Source: Theobroma cacao (Eukaryota; Streptophyta; Magnoliopsida; Malvales; Malvaceae). From it: DNA of 64,000 bases. This document shows, one piece after another, positions 47,513-58,206 of the stretch (position 1 is its first letter; every line of letters starts with the position of its first letter). Location of the stretch: contig NC_030853.1 in NCBI RefSeq assembly GCF_000208745.1, forward strand, positions 14,035,346 to 14,099,345, in the 5' to 3' direction. Made by a program: the position numbers and the translations under genes. The notes beneath the pieces were generated by a model. That model was not told the DNA's origin. It did no database searches and worked only from the letters and a program-made list of their open reading frames with translations.

Positions 47513-47524
47513 GCTCTGATACCA
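47513..47524 (-). other. Primer-binding site of the Tekay-like element (initiator tRNA-Met)
   Basis: Minus strand TGGTATCAGAGC, seven bases after the 5' LTR. Confidence 0.92.
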
Positions 47525-47531
47525 ACCGAAT

Positions 47532-50336
47532 TGTCACGACCCGAAACTTCCCTCGGGCCCATGACAACCGTCGCGACGTCCTGATTGACACTCATTACCC
47601 GGAATGCCAATCAGAACCCCGCAAGGCTTACATATTAGTTTCTTTCCTTTTCTGTGAGCAATCGATTTTTAAACAGTCCATTTTAAACAATTTCCAGTAG
47701 TTTTTGGCTCAAGTAAATCAAAAGACAAAAATATTTTTAAAAGATTTATAGACAAATATTACTATTCAAAATCTTGATTAAATATAGGATTTTTATGTAA
47801 AACAATATTTATAGAAACAGGTGTAAGTAAAATAAATTCATACATACAATAATTTACAAAGTTATAATGTATAATAATAATTACAATGACAAGTGGCCCA
47901 TAAATACACCAAGTGTTGGTGATAGTAACCTACTGTCTGTGAGATAGAGATGTCAACTGGAATCCTCGACAAAATAAGGTATCTACAAGCTACCACAGAC
48001 CTGAAATGTTTAGAAAGGAGGTGGGTGAGATTTTGCAATCCCGATGAGTAAACAGACATTATCATAAATATCTAAAGGCGAGTAAAATGGAGGCAAGTTT
48101 AAACAACAAATTACAAACCATTTCATAAGGTTTTTAATTTATTTCTTAAACCATAAAATATTTGTAATTTACCAAAACAATTGTTAAGGCTTCTGACTTT
48201 TATTAAAAATAGGGCTCAAGCCAAAACTAATCCTGGGGGATACCTTGGCCGAGGCATCTAACCGAGTCTGCCAAGGTTGTTAAGATATTTACATGTGAAA
48301 CACATTTTTATTTTTAAAACAAGTCGTTCCTTGGCGTTGGCCGAGTTACACATTCACGTGGGGGTTCGACGTGAAGTGAGCTATAATACTACCCCGAGAG
48401 TTACCCTCATCGCCTCTACAACCGAAGTAATTATATAACCGGGTTTATCGTGCCCCTCTAATAGGCAGTCCACGGAAACCCGTCACTACAGCGACTAACC
48501 CACCAATTTTAATAAAATTTTCACAGTATAACGTGGCTTTTATTTATTTACCCAGCCTGCATAGTAAAAACAACTTACATTTATTCCCAAGGCAATTATA
48601 ACATATAGCCACATATACTCATATATCATAAGCCATTCATAGGAAAATATATATTTCAAAATAGTTGGCAGCCTCCAATTACTCAATTTCATAATCAACA
48701 CAATATATTTTTATTTGTCACATTTATTTCTAAAACATCAAAAATCCCATTTTAATCTCATTTTCATTTCATAAAATCCATGAAGAGCATTTAAAAATAA
48801 ACTCTAGATAATTTACAATAATAATAGGTTTACTCACCATTTGTACAAATTAACTGATTTTTAGGTGCCCCGATCACTGTTCGTCGGGTATTACTTCCTT
48901 GCCTTTACTGGAAGGCTCTCCTCCTAAATACATTACAAAATTTACACAATTCACCACATTGATTCTAAATCACTATATAATTGACTTAAATCCTATACTA
49001 ATGCATGGTATGAAATGCAATAGCCTAAAACGGCTTAAACGCGGTATTAACCTATTTTTGGCACTTTACCGATTAAATTGCTAACGCGTTCCATTTTAGC
49101 TCTAAATTGTCCCATTTTCTCTCCAACATTTCTAACCATTAAATAACAGCCAATAACCTTCTAAAATCACCAAAATCAGCTCACTTTCCTTCTTGAAAAA
49201 TTCGGTCAAAAATGGGACATTAACTCGGTAAATTTTTCACTTTGTTTTTCTATCACATTTAACCATTTTTCATCATTTACTCTTCATTTCTCTTAGAATA
49301 AAAATCAGTTCATCTTCATTGTACATCAATGCATATTCAGCCAAGGGTGGGTATTGTGAAAATTTCGTGCTTTCTTGCCCAATTTAATTTCTATACACAT
49401 TTAGCTAACTAAAACTACCAATTTAACTAAAAATCAAAATCTAAAAATTCCAAAATCTCTCCCCTAGAATTTCGGCCAGCCCTTGGTTTTACTTTTTGAT
49501 CTCTCTCCTCAAGCATGCTAAATGGAAACAAAGGCATAGGAAAGGTAAACATCAAGCTAAAGTCAAAAAATCTTACCGTTAGACGCGTAAACAGGCAAAA
49601 AACGCGATTTCCCCTTTGAATTTTCTAGTTTTCCTTTGTTTTTCTCTTTTCTTCCTTTCCTCTCTATTTTCTCTCTTGTTCTTTCCTTATGGCTGGCCAG
49701 CACTTAATATGGGGTTTAAACGGTCTGACTTTTCATTAAAATAATATTAAACCATAAAAAAATGCCATGTGTCACTTTCCCATTAGTCCGTTTTTAAAAT
49801 TTCATCCTTTAAACTTCAAATTTTCACCACTTAACATACCATAGTTATTCATACCAAAAATAAATAAATCCTATGATTTTGACAAGTTTTGGGTGGTGAA
49901 AATTATGGTTTTTACCCCAGAACGATAAAATTACCGTTTTGCCCTTATGTTCTGAAAATTGCCGAAATTGAAATTTTTCACTTCCTATCATTAAATTATA
50001 CTCCAAATAGTTAATCTTGGTCAAAAATTTCACTTCATGATCAAATTATTATCTTAGGTGGCAAAATAACGATTTTGCCCCTAAACATCAAAATTTTCAA
50101 TTTTACCCCAAATGAACCCTCGAACTCCAAACAATCATTTTTAGTCATTCTTCGACTGTAAAATATTAAATTTCATTCTACGATTCCTATTTAAACTAGT
50201 TCGAGGTTAAATCCAGTCAAGTGTACTGTTAGGTACAATACCGGGTTTTGTCTATTGTTAGAGACTTTCCTAGCGTAATAACATGCTACTCAGTGCATGT
50301 ATGTCATGAGATGCATTTATAGGGTCGGGTTTTACA
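47532..50336 (-). repeat. 5' LTR of the Tekay-like element
   Basis: 2805 bp, partner of 39776-42509. Carries the longer form at about 48645-48712. The TAAAT duplication follows at 50337. Confidence 0.92.
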
Positions 50337-50341
50337 TAAAT

Positions 50342-50684
50342 TCTCCCAAAATTGAGCCGCAACACCTGTTTAAAATACTATTAAGGCAATTAAAGGTGTC
50401 AATGACGTAAAGGGCCACGCCATTATGTGGTTATTGCATCATAACCATGCAATATGCAACTTATTTACTACATTAGGTTAAGGAATAGAACCATCAATAA
50501 ACCTTAACTTGCTACAAATCAATAATGCAAGGGTGAAAGACTGACTACATGTTGAGTAATTTGAAGAAGTGAGCTTCGACATTATTGAGACAAAACCATG
50601 GTGGTCTGAGTGATGAAGAAAATTTGAAGATTAGGGATCTTTAAGTGGTGAGGTCATAGGTTTTGGAGTAATTGAATCAGCCAT
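50342..50684 (-). pseudogene. Copia-C gag N-terminal part
   Basis: From the ATG at 50684: ADSITPKPMTS, then in shifting frames HHSDHHG, KLRFIDGSI and FWENL, the standard start of plant copia Gag (xHHSDxPG, NKLGFIDGSI, IWxDL). The last residues meet FKYRFSQ at 39775 on the other side of the Tekay-like element. Contains several stops. Confidence 0.78.
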
Positions 50685-50940
50685 CAAATAAAGAACAAAT
50701 CAAGATGAAAAACAAGAAAAAACTTCAAGAATCAAGAGCAAATCAAAGATTTATAACCAAGAATTACAAGAAATAATAAGAAACGATAAAACCCTAACTC
50801 AGTGTTTCACCAAGAAATTGAGAAGTCTGTGAAAAAATGAACAAATCAAGCCTAGAAAATCAAATACAAAAAAAAGATAAGAAATGACACTGAAAAATCA
50901 AGAAAATCAAGCCACAATTCAACACAAAAGCTTTTGATAA

Positions 50941-50953
50941 AGCTTTGATACCA
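50941..50953 (-). other. Primer-binding site of copia-C
   Basis: Minus strand TGGTATCAAAGCT immediately after the 5' LTR, an initiator tRNA-Met site with one change from the usual TGGTATCAGAGC. Confidence 0.82.
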
Positions 50954-51204
50954 TGTGAAATATCAAGAAATGTTGAAATGCTTCACAAAAATAAGAGAAT
51001 TATTTGGGAGAAAAATATATGTATTGCAATATCTGAGGTGTACATAGAAAGCTAACCATATTCATATGCTGGTTAGTTTGTAATATAACAAGCAAAGGGT
51101 AAAAATGTAATATAGCTAAACTAACCAATTATAATCAATGTTTAACTATACACTACACTAACTATGGTAAAGGATAAATTACACCAATAAATTTACAATT
51201 ATCA
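50954..51204 (-). repeat. 5' LTR of copia-C
   Basis: 251 bp, TGTGAAATATC to AATTATCA, followed by the CCATA target duplication at 51205. It is the uninterrupted partner of the split LTR at 21665-21855 plus 28171-28270. Confidence 0.87.
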
Positions 51205-51480
51205 CCATAAGGATGTTTTTGTATATGAGAGGACTACATGTGGAAACTAGTTGTTGTGTCTATTTTGACAAGGAGGTAACATTGCTACATGTTCTCTTTG
51301 AATGCCCTTAGAGTTGAAGCTTATAGGATTTTATGTGTCCAAGTATAAATGTGTTATCATTTGCATCTTTTTCTCTATTAGACTGTTTTGTTGAAATTTT
51401 GAAGATGATACAAAGTGGAGATTTATAAGCTTGTATGGGCATAGTTGTATGTCAAGCTAAGGCATTTACAAAATGTTTTG
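51205..51480 (+). pseudogene. LINE-2, right part (zf-RVT domain)
   Basis: After the CCATA site the zf-RVT frame resumes in broken form: RKDVFVYERTTCGN, CCVYFDKEVTLLHVLFECP (the Cys/His ligands of zf-RVT) and FASFSLLDCFVEILKMIQSGDL. It continues LINE-2 from 21640 and shows copia-C landed inside this domain. Similarity is lost at about 51480, where the oppositely oriented LINE-3 begins. Confidence 0.72.
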
Positions 51481-51484
51481 CTTC

Positions 51485-54400
51485 TATTTATTATTTTATC
51501 ATATGAAAAAATTTCGTATTCTTATTGCCTTCAAAGAACCGTTTCATTCTTCATTTATGATGTCAAGCTCTTTTTCAACTTTGTATAAATCCCAAAGCTC
51601 TGTTTTCTTACTTAACATCAACTTCCTTTTATCGTCATCAAATCTATTCACTTTCAGCTCTTCTGTCATGTAGTAGATTTCCTTTTCCAATAGTTGTATG
51701 TGTCTTTGATCTTTGTCAAAAGTCCTTTTTTGCCAACTCTTAAACAATGGTTTCACTTTCTTTAATCTATACCATAGTCCCTTGTAGTTGGAAACCTTTG
51801 TCACCTTCCATGCCCTTGTGAACATGACCTGAAAACTCTTTTCCTTAAGCCAACTTGAAAAACTTGAATGGTCTTGGGCCTAATTGATGTCTTCATCTTC
51901 CAACATAATAGGATTCTGATTCGATAATGAAGAAGGTAAGCATCTTTGGACTGCATTTGGATTTCTAATAATTCCACTACCACTAAAAAATATATCCAAT
52001 TTGCTAAAAGATGGTTCACTTCTATTGCTACACCATGAAATTTTCTTCTTATCACAAGTAAATCCATTAATTCTACAATGTTAATAAAATTATTAAACCA
52101 ATACATTACTCTATGGTTGTTATAGCTTCCAATCTTTTCATCAAGACACCTTACAACATTAGAATCCCCTTCGAGAATCCAAGGAAATGAGTTATCATTA
52201 ATAATTCTATTTAATTCCTCTCAAAGAGTCTAGCTATCAACATCCACATTAAGAGCATACACATTTCATTTTTCACTTTTCAAGAAAACTATTAAGCAAA
52301 ATGTAACACTATGATTGAATGCATAATTCTACTTTTTTTAAAAAAAATACTTATTCCTTATAATGATCAACCCCTCGATGCCCTATCGTATCTTATATGA
52401 CTACCAAGCACTTTCGCATTCCACCATAACCCTTATAAAATTTTTCCTCAACTTTTTGAAATATAGTTTATTGTACTAAAACACAATTTGGTTTTACTTT
52501 ACTGATTAATTTTTTTAACCACCCTATTTTTCTCCTTTCACTCTATTGCTCACACATTCAAAGTTAAAAGTTTCATTGAGTCAAGAAATTTACCCTTATG
52601 GCAACCGACAACAAATTTGAATCTTGTAATTCTACTTTTTCCCTCTCCCTCTAGTTTCCTAGAATGTCTCCACCATCATCATCTTGTTATTCTTGAACAG
52701 CAAGACCAAATGCTATTTTAATTCTCAAGTAACTTTAGCCTCCCATAATATTGCAAAGTTCATCTTAATTTCATCATCAAATTCTAACTTCATCCACGAG
52801 TTATTATGGTTGTTAGTCTTTCCATAAATAACCTCAATTATTTCATTCATAAGATTCTTTTTTCCAAGTGTGAAAGAAATCTTCTTGTTTCTCAATTTGC
52901 TACTTATTTTCTTCCTCAGTCTCCCATTTTTTCCTTTCTATTACTATTTTCCTCCTCCCTTTTATGCATTTTAGTCATATCATGCTTACTCATATAAGCC
53001 CTTATTCCATCAACCTCAAGTTGACATTTGTCCATAATCCTATGAAGTTTCAACCCATTGACGATGTCCTCAATATTCTGCCCATGGTACATTTCTACTT
53101 CACTTAACAAAAAGCTTGATCCACAACCACAAAATCTCCATTATGGTTGGAACTAGGGTTAACCTCTACACCTAAGCCGAACCCACATTTTGAAACAATT
53201 GAGGGAAAAGTAGTAGGCATATCCTTGGATGACATATGCTAACTAGACTGCTTTATCCCTACACCTTTCCACCTTTCCACTTTTTTGTATTTCTTCTTAC
53301 AACATAGAGCCAATTGCTACACTGGTTGAAAAAGACTCTTCTCCTAGCAAAAATTAGGCATCATTGTCTAGCTTTATCATGTGACTTCTCTGACACAACC
53401 TATTTTCCATTGACTTGCCATTAGAAGTTTGAAATAACTTTACCTTTGGAACGCCACCTTCCATGTCCTTGGTATTGCTCATTGTACCACCATTCTCCAC
53501 CACCATGGGTTAAGCAAACTCATCTAATTTTCTTCACTGCCTTACCTTGGGATAAGATAATTTTCTCTTCATCATCCAAATTAAAAATGGAAACTCCTAG
53601 CTTGAAGGAGATGCCATTCACTAATACCTTTACAGCCAAATGAATCTGCATTTTGTTTTCCACCTCAATCAGAATTATTACATGGTCAAAACACAACATC
53701 TCCTTCGTTTACTTATCTATTCTTACAAATATGCCCTAACTATTGCCCAAAAATTTGAAAAAAAAAAACTCATGCCATAGGTTTAATGGCACATTTTCAA
53801 TCATCATCCACAACCTCTTAGTTCATCTTTCAAAAATTTTGAAACAAGGATACAGTTCTTCAAACAAGCACTCAAATATTTCTTTGTGATTCTTAAGCAG
53901 ATCCTCCATTTCTCCTTTGTCACAAATAACTAAAACTACATGCAAACTTTCAGCTAACCTAATATATGCATAAATTCCCTCTTTCAAAAGAAAACTTTAA
54001 ACTTGTTTAAAGTATATGCAAGATTGTAACTTACCAACACTGTTTTTTAGTAGCCATTCTATCTCTTCATGTGGTAGAGGGATGTGAAAGCTAATAGTTT
54101 TATGTTTTCTTCACTATTTTGTTTCACAGCCCATAAACCACCATCACTTCCTTGTTTAATCTCTATGTTAACTATCGTTTAGAGTCCTTATTTCCAACCT
54201 TAGGCTGAAATGCCTCTCCCACCTCCATCCTTACACTTGATTGATGATATTGACTCTTAATCAAAGCCTCGTTGTATGATTTGTATTCACTATTGCATCC
54301 CTACATTAATTGCTTGGCTTGTAAATGCCTAGATTATTGTTTAGCTACCTCATACTTTTGCTTAAGGAATCTATTAGCCCATGCAAAGCTAGCCTTTTTT

Positions 54401-54650
54401 ACCATAGTGTGGCTTCCATCGATGATTCTATTGTCTTTTGAATTATTATGTGATTCATTTCACTCTTTTCTTTGAACCTTATGAATGTAAAGGTTGAATT
54501 CCTTTCTCTTTTTCATCCCATCTAGTTTTGGATGTAGACATCCATAACTCTGCCATAGAGATAAAATACATCTTGAAACACCTTTTAGGACATCCTAAAG
54601 CTTAAATTGTCTACAAACACTATATATAATTTGGACTTCAAATCCTCTTT
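51485..54650 (-). pseudogene. LINE-3: 5' half of an L1-type element (ORF1 and ORF2 endonuclease)
   Basis: Minus strand, right to left: an RRM-like start of plant LINE ORF1 (IVFVDNLSFRMS, YLYGRVMDVYI, near 54600-54490); the DUF4283-type region (GIFVRIDK, VLVNGISFKLGVSIF, near 53740-53590); a Lys/Glu-rich region at 53110-52916; then ORF2 endonuclease remnants (FPWILEGDSNVVRCLDEKIG, near 52190, with GDSN for GDFN). The stretch between endonuclease and RT follows (51825-51544: WYRLKKVKPLFKSWQKRTFDKD, LWDLYKVEKEL), ending in RIRNFF, where RT should begin. RT is absent. Many stops and slips. Boundaries at both ends are approximate. Confidence 0.75.
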
Positions 54651-55996
54651 ACCTTCTGTTTTCTTCCTCCTTTAAGTTGGAAGTCATACCTAGCTTGTAG
54701 AGGTCTATAATCGTTTTTGCCTTCAATTTTCTTCCTCCTCTGAGTTGGAAACCATACCTTAATTTTCTTAGTTCTCCACATTCTTTGTCTCTAAGGAAGG
54801 AAGATAATGTTAACTTCCACAAGTTAATTTCTACACATCATTGTAAGATGAAATCCATGATAGTATTATTATGGGGAAGTCTAGTAAAAATCGAAAGTCA
54901 ATTGCTTGAAGATATGGAAGAATTAAAACCAATTGTCACATTATCAAATGTTAGAGGAAATGTACATCAAGGTACTTAATCTATTTCTAACATCTATGTG
55001 ATTTTGATTTAATATTTTAAAGTTTTCCTCTTTTTGGTAATATCTCTCTTCATTCATTCGTATTTATTATCTTAAAATAAATTATTTTAATAATCATGTT
55101 ACTTCATCTTGCAGATGTCATCCGTGTAGTTTGTCTTTCAATTAAGAAAAGAAAGCAAATTAAGAAATTGGTAAAATTTATATATTGTCTTCAAATTAAT
55201 GCATTTTGATCAATTACTTATTTTATAATTATAAAGTTTTATTTGATACTATATAATCCAAATATTCATTTATTTATTAGACTCTCTGGTGGATAACAAT
55301 GATTTAGGCCACCAATTTGTCTAAATCAAAACTTAGGCCACCAGTTGGATATATAACAATGATTAATCAGTATGTTAACTTACATTATTTAAAGCAAAGT
55401 GATCACATGATTTTGCACTTTGATCCTCTAAAGGAGTTAAGCTTGTCAATTAGTTTTACTTTGTATACAAAAAGGAAAGTAGCCAGAGTTTTTGAATGCA
55501 TAAAAATGGTGGAGCCTTGATTATTATCTTGATAAGATTATTTGACATTTATATATCTTTTGTAACACTAGATTCTCAATCATGATATTAGAGTTAGACT
55601 GTAATATTCAACTTTCTTTAATGAGTATTACCAACGAAGTATGGGTCAATGGCTTTGTTGACATTAGTTGTACGTGCAAATTCATTGGTACCAAGCTATA
55701 TCATTAATTAGAAATTTATCACCAAGACAAACACCAAATTCCTATTTACTATTTGAGAAAGGTAGCAATTTATTGACATTGACAGGTAATTTCTCAATAA
55801 AATTGATTTAATTTTAAATTAGATATTTTAGCATATATAATTAGGGTTAAGATTTTATTATTGATAAATGAGATATTTGAATTGTTAAAATTAAACATTT
55901 TCAAATTAAAAATTTTAATTTTGAATCTTGTAAATACTTGATTTTGGTTAATACTTCTACTCTAAAGAATTATGTTACAACATGATATTGTACAGA
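54651..55996. other. Mostly unrecognised, with two short plus-strand protein-like stretches
   Basis: 54785-54979 (64 codons) contains LKPIVTLSNVRGNVHQGT, faintly like the OB-fold start of replication-protein-A-like proteins found in plants and Helitrons. 55317-55520 (67 codons) is unrecognised. An acceptor-like TCTTGCAG lies near 55110, so these could be exon remnants of one decayed gene. An imperfect duplication (TCTTCCTCCT...GTTGGAA) occurs at about 54662 and 54730. I would not call a gene here. Confidence 0.25.
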
Positions 55997-56172
55997 GAAC
56001 AACCTGAACAAGTGAAATGCTACTTCACGCAGAATAACTAGAATAAGTAAAGCGCTACTTCACACAAAACAACTAGAACAAGTGAAGTACTACTTAAAGC
56101 AGAACAAGTAGAATAAGTAAAGCACTACTCCATATGAAACAACTAATACAAATAGAACAGGTACTTTGAATA
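55997..56172 (+). repeat. Tandem repeat, about 35-bp period, five units
   Basis: Degenerate units of 34-36 bp, each GAAYAA(C)NNGAAYAAGTRAA followed by a CTACT element. Lies upstream of the second tandem array and a TATA-like sequence. Confidence 0.85.
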
Positions 56173-56350
56173 GAATAACCACTTCACTTGGATGACAGTA
56201 AAAGCAACTCGGAATAAGTGGTAGGGTTCATGAGTTACTTTCATCTTGGGATGTTTCGGAGAGTTTGGCTTGGTGGCTCAAATATGGAGGTAGTTAAGAG
56301 GTCTTCCTCTTAACCTTTTCCTGAAGTACAAATATTTCACCCCCTACCTT

Positions 56351-56441
56351 ATTCTTGTATACCTATTCATGTACAGCTTCTTCTCTTGTACCTGTTCTCG
56401 TACAGCTTATTCTTTTGTACCTTTTCACGTACATCTCTTTT
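56351..56441 (+). repeat. Tandem repeat, 29-bp period, three units
   Basis: Units of the form (T)TCTTGTAYCT...C(A/G)TGTACAGCTT. About 140 bp further on is TATATATAGAGCCCC (near 56577) and then a CT-rich leader-like stretch. The whole of about 55980-56870 has the layout of an LTR (enhancer-like repeats, TATA box, leader), but I could not find TG...CA ends or a target duplication. Confidence 0.8.
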
Positions 56442-58158
56442 CTAATACCTTTTACTTGATAACAAGTCTTATTATATCTAATTACAGTAACGGTTACTCA
56501 CATTAATGTTCTTCATAATAATGTCATTCATTAGGCATATTAAAGCTTATTCTTGAGTAACCGCCACTTTTAGTACTATATATAGAGCCCCACAATTCAT
56601 TTAGAGGGACTTTTCTCTCCCCTTCCGAGCTAACACATTCTCAGCTTGAGAGCTTCTCTTTCTAATTATCTTCTACTCTCAATTCTCTTTTTATTGTCTT
56701 CCACCTGCCACAACACTCAATACTTTAGGAACTATTCCAATCTTCCTCTCTGCCGCCTTCGGCACATCCTTTTACTTATTTGCAACGCTTCCTCTCCCTA
56801 TCACAAAAACCCCCTTTACAAATCTTTAAAAAAATTATAATTTATACTCCTCTGATTTCTCAAATTTCCCCTCTCTTTTTGTTCCCCTCAAATTTGTTTC
56901 TTGAAGATTGAATAATATGATTTAAAAAATGCAAATGTCCATGTGTTAAATGAATGAATAAGGCAAGTGGCCGGCATGCGTAAATAATTGAACATGACTT
57001 GTAATCAATGCCTTCGACCACCATCATCATCCTTAGCTAGACATCTGAGAATCGTCTATCTCTGCCACTTATTTCATGGCTGTCATCTCACCTAGTACTT
57101 TAGCTGAAACTTCAATTACTTAAAAAAAAAAAACCCATAGTCGAATTAATCTTGATCCAATTTGGCTAATAATGTTGGTATCCCAGTTTCTTAAAATTTT
57201 TCTCTCTTCGTATCACATGCAAGTTCAATTTATACAATATCATTTAGACTCTTGAAACTTTTAACAATTGATCAGATAGCTCTTAACCCAAAAACAAACA
57301 TAATTTTGTTTTTTTTTTCTCCTCTGTAAATGACTCGATTTAGATAGGAAACTTTGAGCTCTGGAGTATCAATTCAATTGCTCAACATAAACATCTACTA
57401 ACGTAAAATTAGTAGGATTACTCTCGAAACAGTAAGCTTATATGAACCATGTTAAAAATTTCTTCCAATTGTGTCTGAAACAACAAAATTTGGTCTGGAT
57501 TGATTAATTAATCATAAACACTAACTTTAGTATCAGTATTATGTAAAACATGTGATCTTTTTCGAATGATAACAACAGTACATTTCATTTCAAGTTTGCA
57601 AATTATCCTTCAAGGAATACATAACCATCAAACTCTAATTTGAGGAAAGAATCTGAGGAAATGTTGAAAACTACTACTATTTCAATCTAATCAATTCATT
57701 GGTTGGTAACTCACCAACTCACCATCTAATGTTTACTTCATAACTAAGAACCTAAAACCATGAGAGCAAAACCTTTTGGCTAATTGATTCCCGAAGAAGG
57801 ATCATAATAAACAATTAGCAAAAACTACCGCATCCACGCTGTCAGTATCTGACTATATGAAATTAGCGCTGGAAAGTCCACGATTGGGAAGCTTCATTTA
57901 GCCATTCAACTGCATAATATACTAGTCATTTTTGTTTGCATATATATTTAAAGTGGGGGGACCCTGAATTTGGACAATGAAGTATCATTGAAAACTGCAC
58001 CCTTCACCAAGTCAAAAGAGTTAATCCAGAAACCAAAGGTGTAGAACCAATTAAAAACAATTAGACTGTTCTGTATCTTAATTTGGATAAATATTTAATA
58101 ACCTTTCTTATGTTTTATTTTGGTGTTAGTAAACACATCGACTCTCTCGTACTATTCC
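56442..58158. other. Intergenic; TATA-like box and CT-rich leader, then nothing recognisable
   Basis: After the TATATATA at about 56577 and a CT-rich stretch to about 56870, no coding sequence or repeat is recognised up to the aldose 1-epimerase promoter. The open frame at 56646-56840 is CT-rich low complexity. Confidence 0.45.
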
Positions 58159-58166
58159 TATAAATA
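58159..58166 (+). promoter_or_regulatory. TATA box of the aldose 1-epimerase gene
   Basis: TATAAATA 48 bases upstream of the ATG at 58207. Its place rules out the upstream in-frame ATG at 58120 as the start. Confidence 0.75.
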
Positions 58167-58206
58167 CCTTTGGACTCATCTGCTTTGCCTCGTTGCAATC
58201 CACAAC

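Larger units (their letters stand above)
39776..50336 (-). mobile_element. Tekay/Del-like Ty3/gypsy chromovirus, full length, inside copia-C gag
   Basis: 10,561 bp, flanked by perfect TAAAT duplications (39771-39775, 50337-50341). On the minus strand: 5' LTR 50336-47532, initiator tRNA-Met primer site, gag, protease, RT, RNase H, integrase with a C-terminal chromodomain-like region, polypurine tract, 3' LTR 42509-39776. LTRs of 2.7-2.8 kb, about 5.0 kb internal region and the [28 protein letters not shown] integrase tail fit the Tekay/Del lineage. All domains are present, but about a dozen stops and several frame slips make it non-functional. It is the best-preserved element here. Confidence 0.92.
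21665..51204 (-). mobile_element. Copia-C: Ty1/copia element spread over 29.5 kb by later insertions
   Basis: Perfect CCATA duplications at 21660-21664 and 51205-51209. Minus-strand order: 5' LTR 51204-50954, primer site 50953-50941, gag start 50684, gag interrupted by the Tekay-like element (39776-50336), gag end and protease 39775-38719, GAG-pre-integrase and integrase 38700-37802, solo LTR Y2, integrase 36266-36208, solo LTR B, linker with a triplication 33671-32341, RT start 32340-32179, solo LTR A, RT 29643-28858, RNase H 28604-28278, polypurine tract 28282-28271, 3' LTR (28270-28171 plus 21855-21665, split by LINE-1). With insertions removed it is a full-length copia with about 250-bp LTRs and all domains in standard order, but every domain carries stops or frame slips. 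Confidence 0.88.

Noticed and set aside
55997..56441. Short regularly spaced repeats resembling a CRISPR array
   Set aside because: The units are contiguous and degenerate with no conserved repeat-unique spacer pattern, and this is a plant nuclear genome.
58120..58206. Upstream in-frame ATG extending the aldose 1-epimerase by 29 codons
   Set aside because: It lies upstream of the TATA box at 58159 and would bury the signal peptide; the ATG at 58207 fits both promoter and protein.
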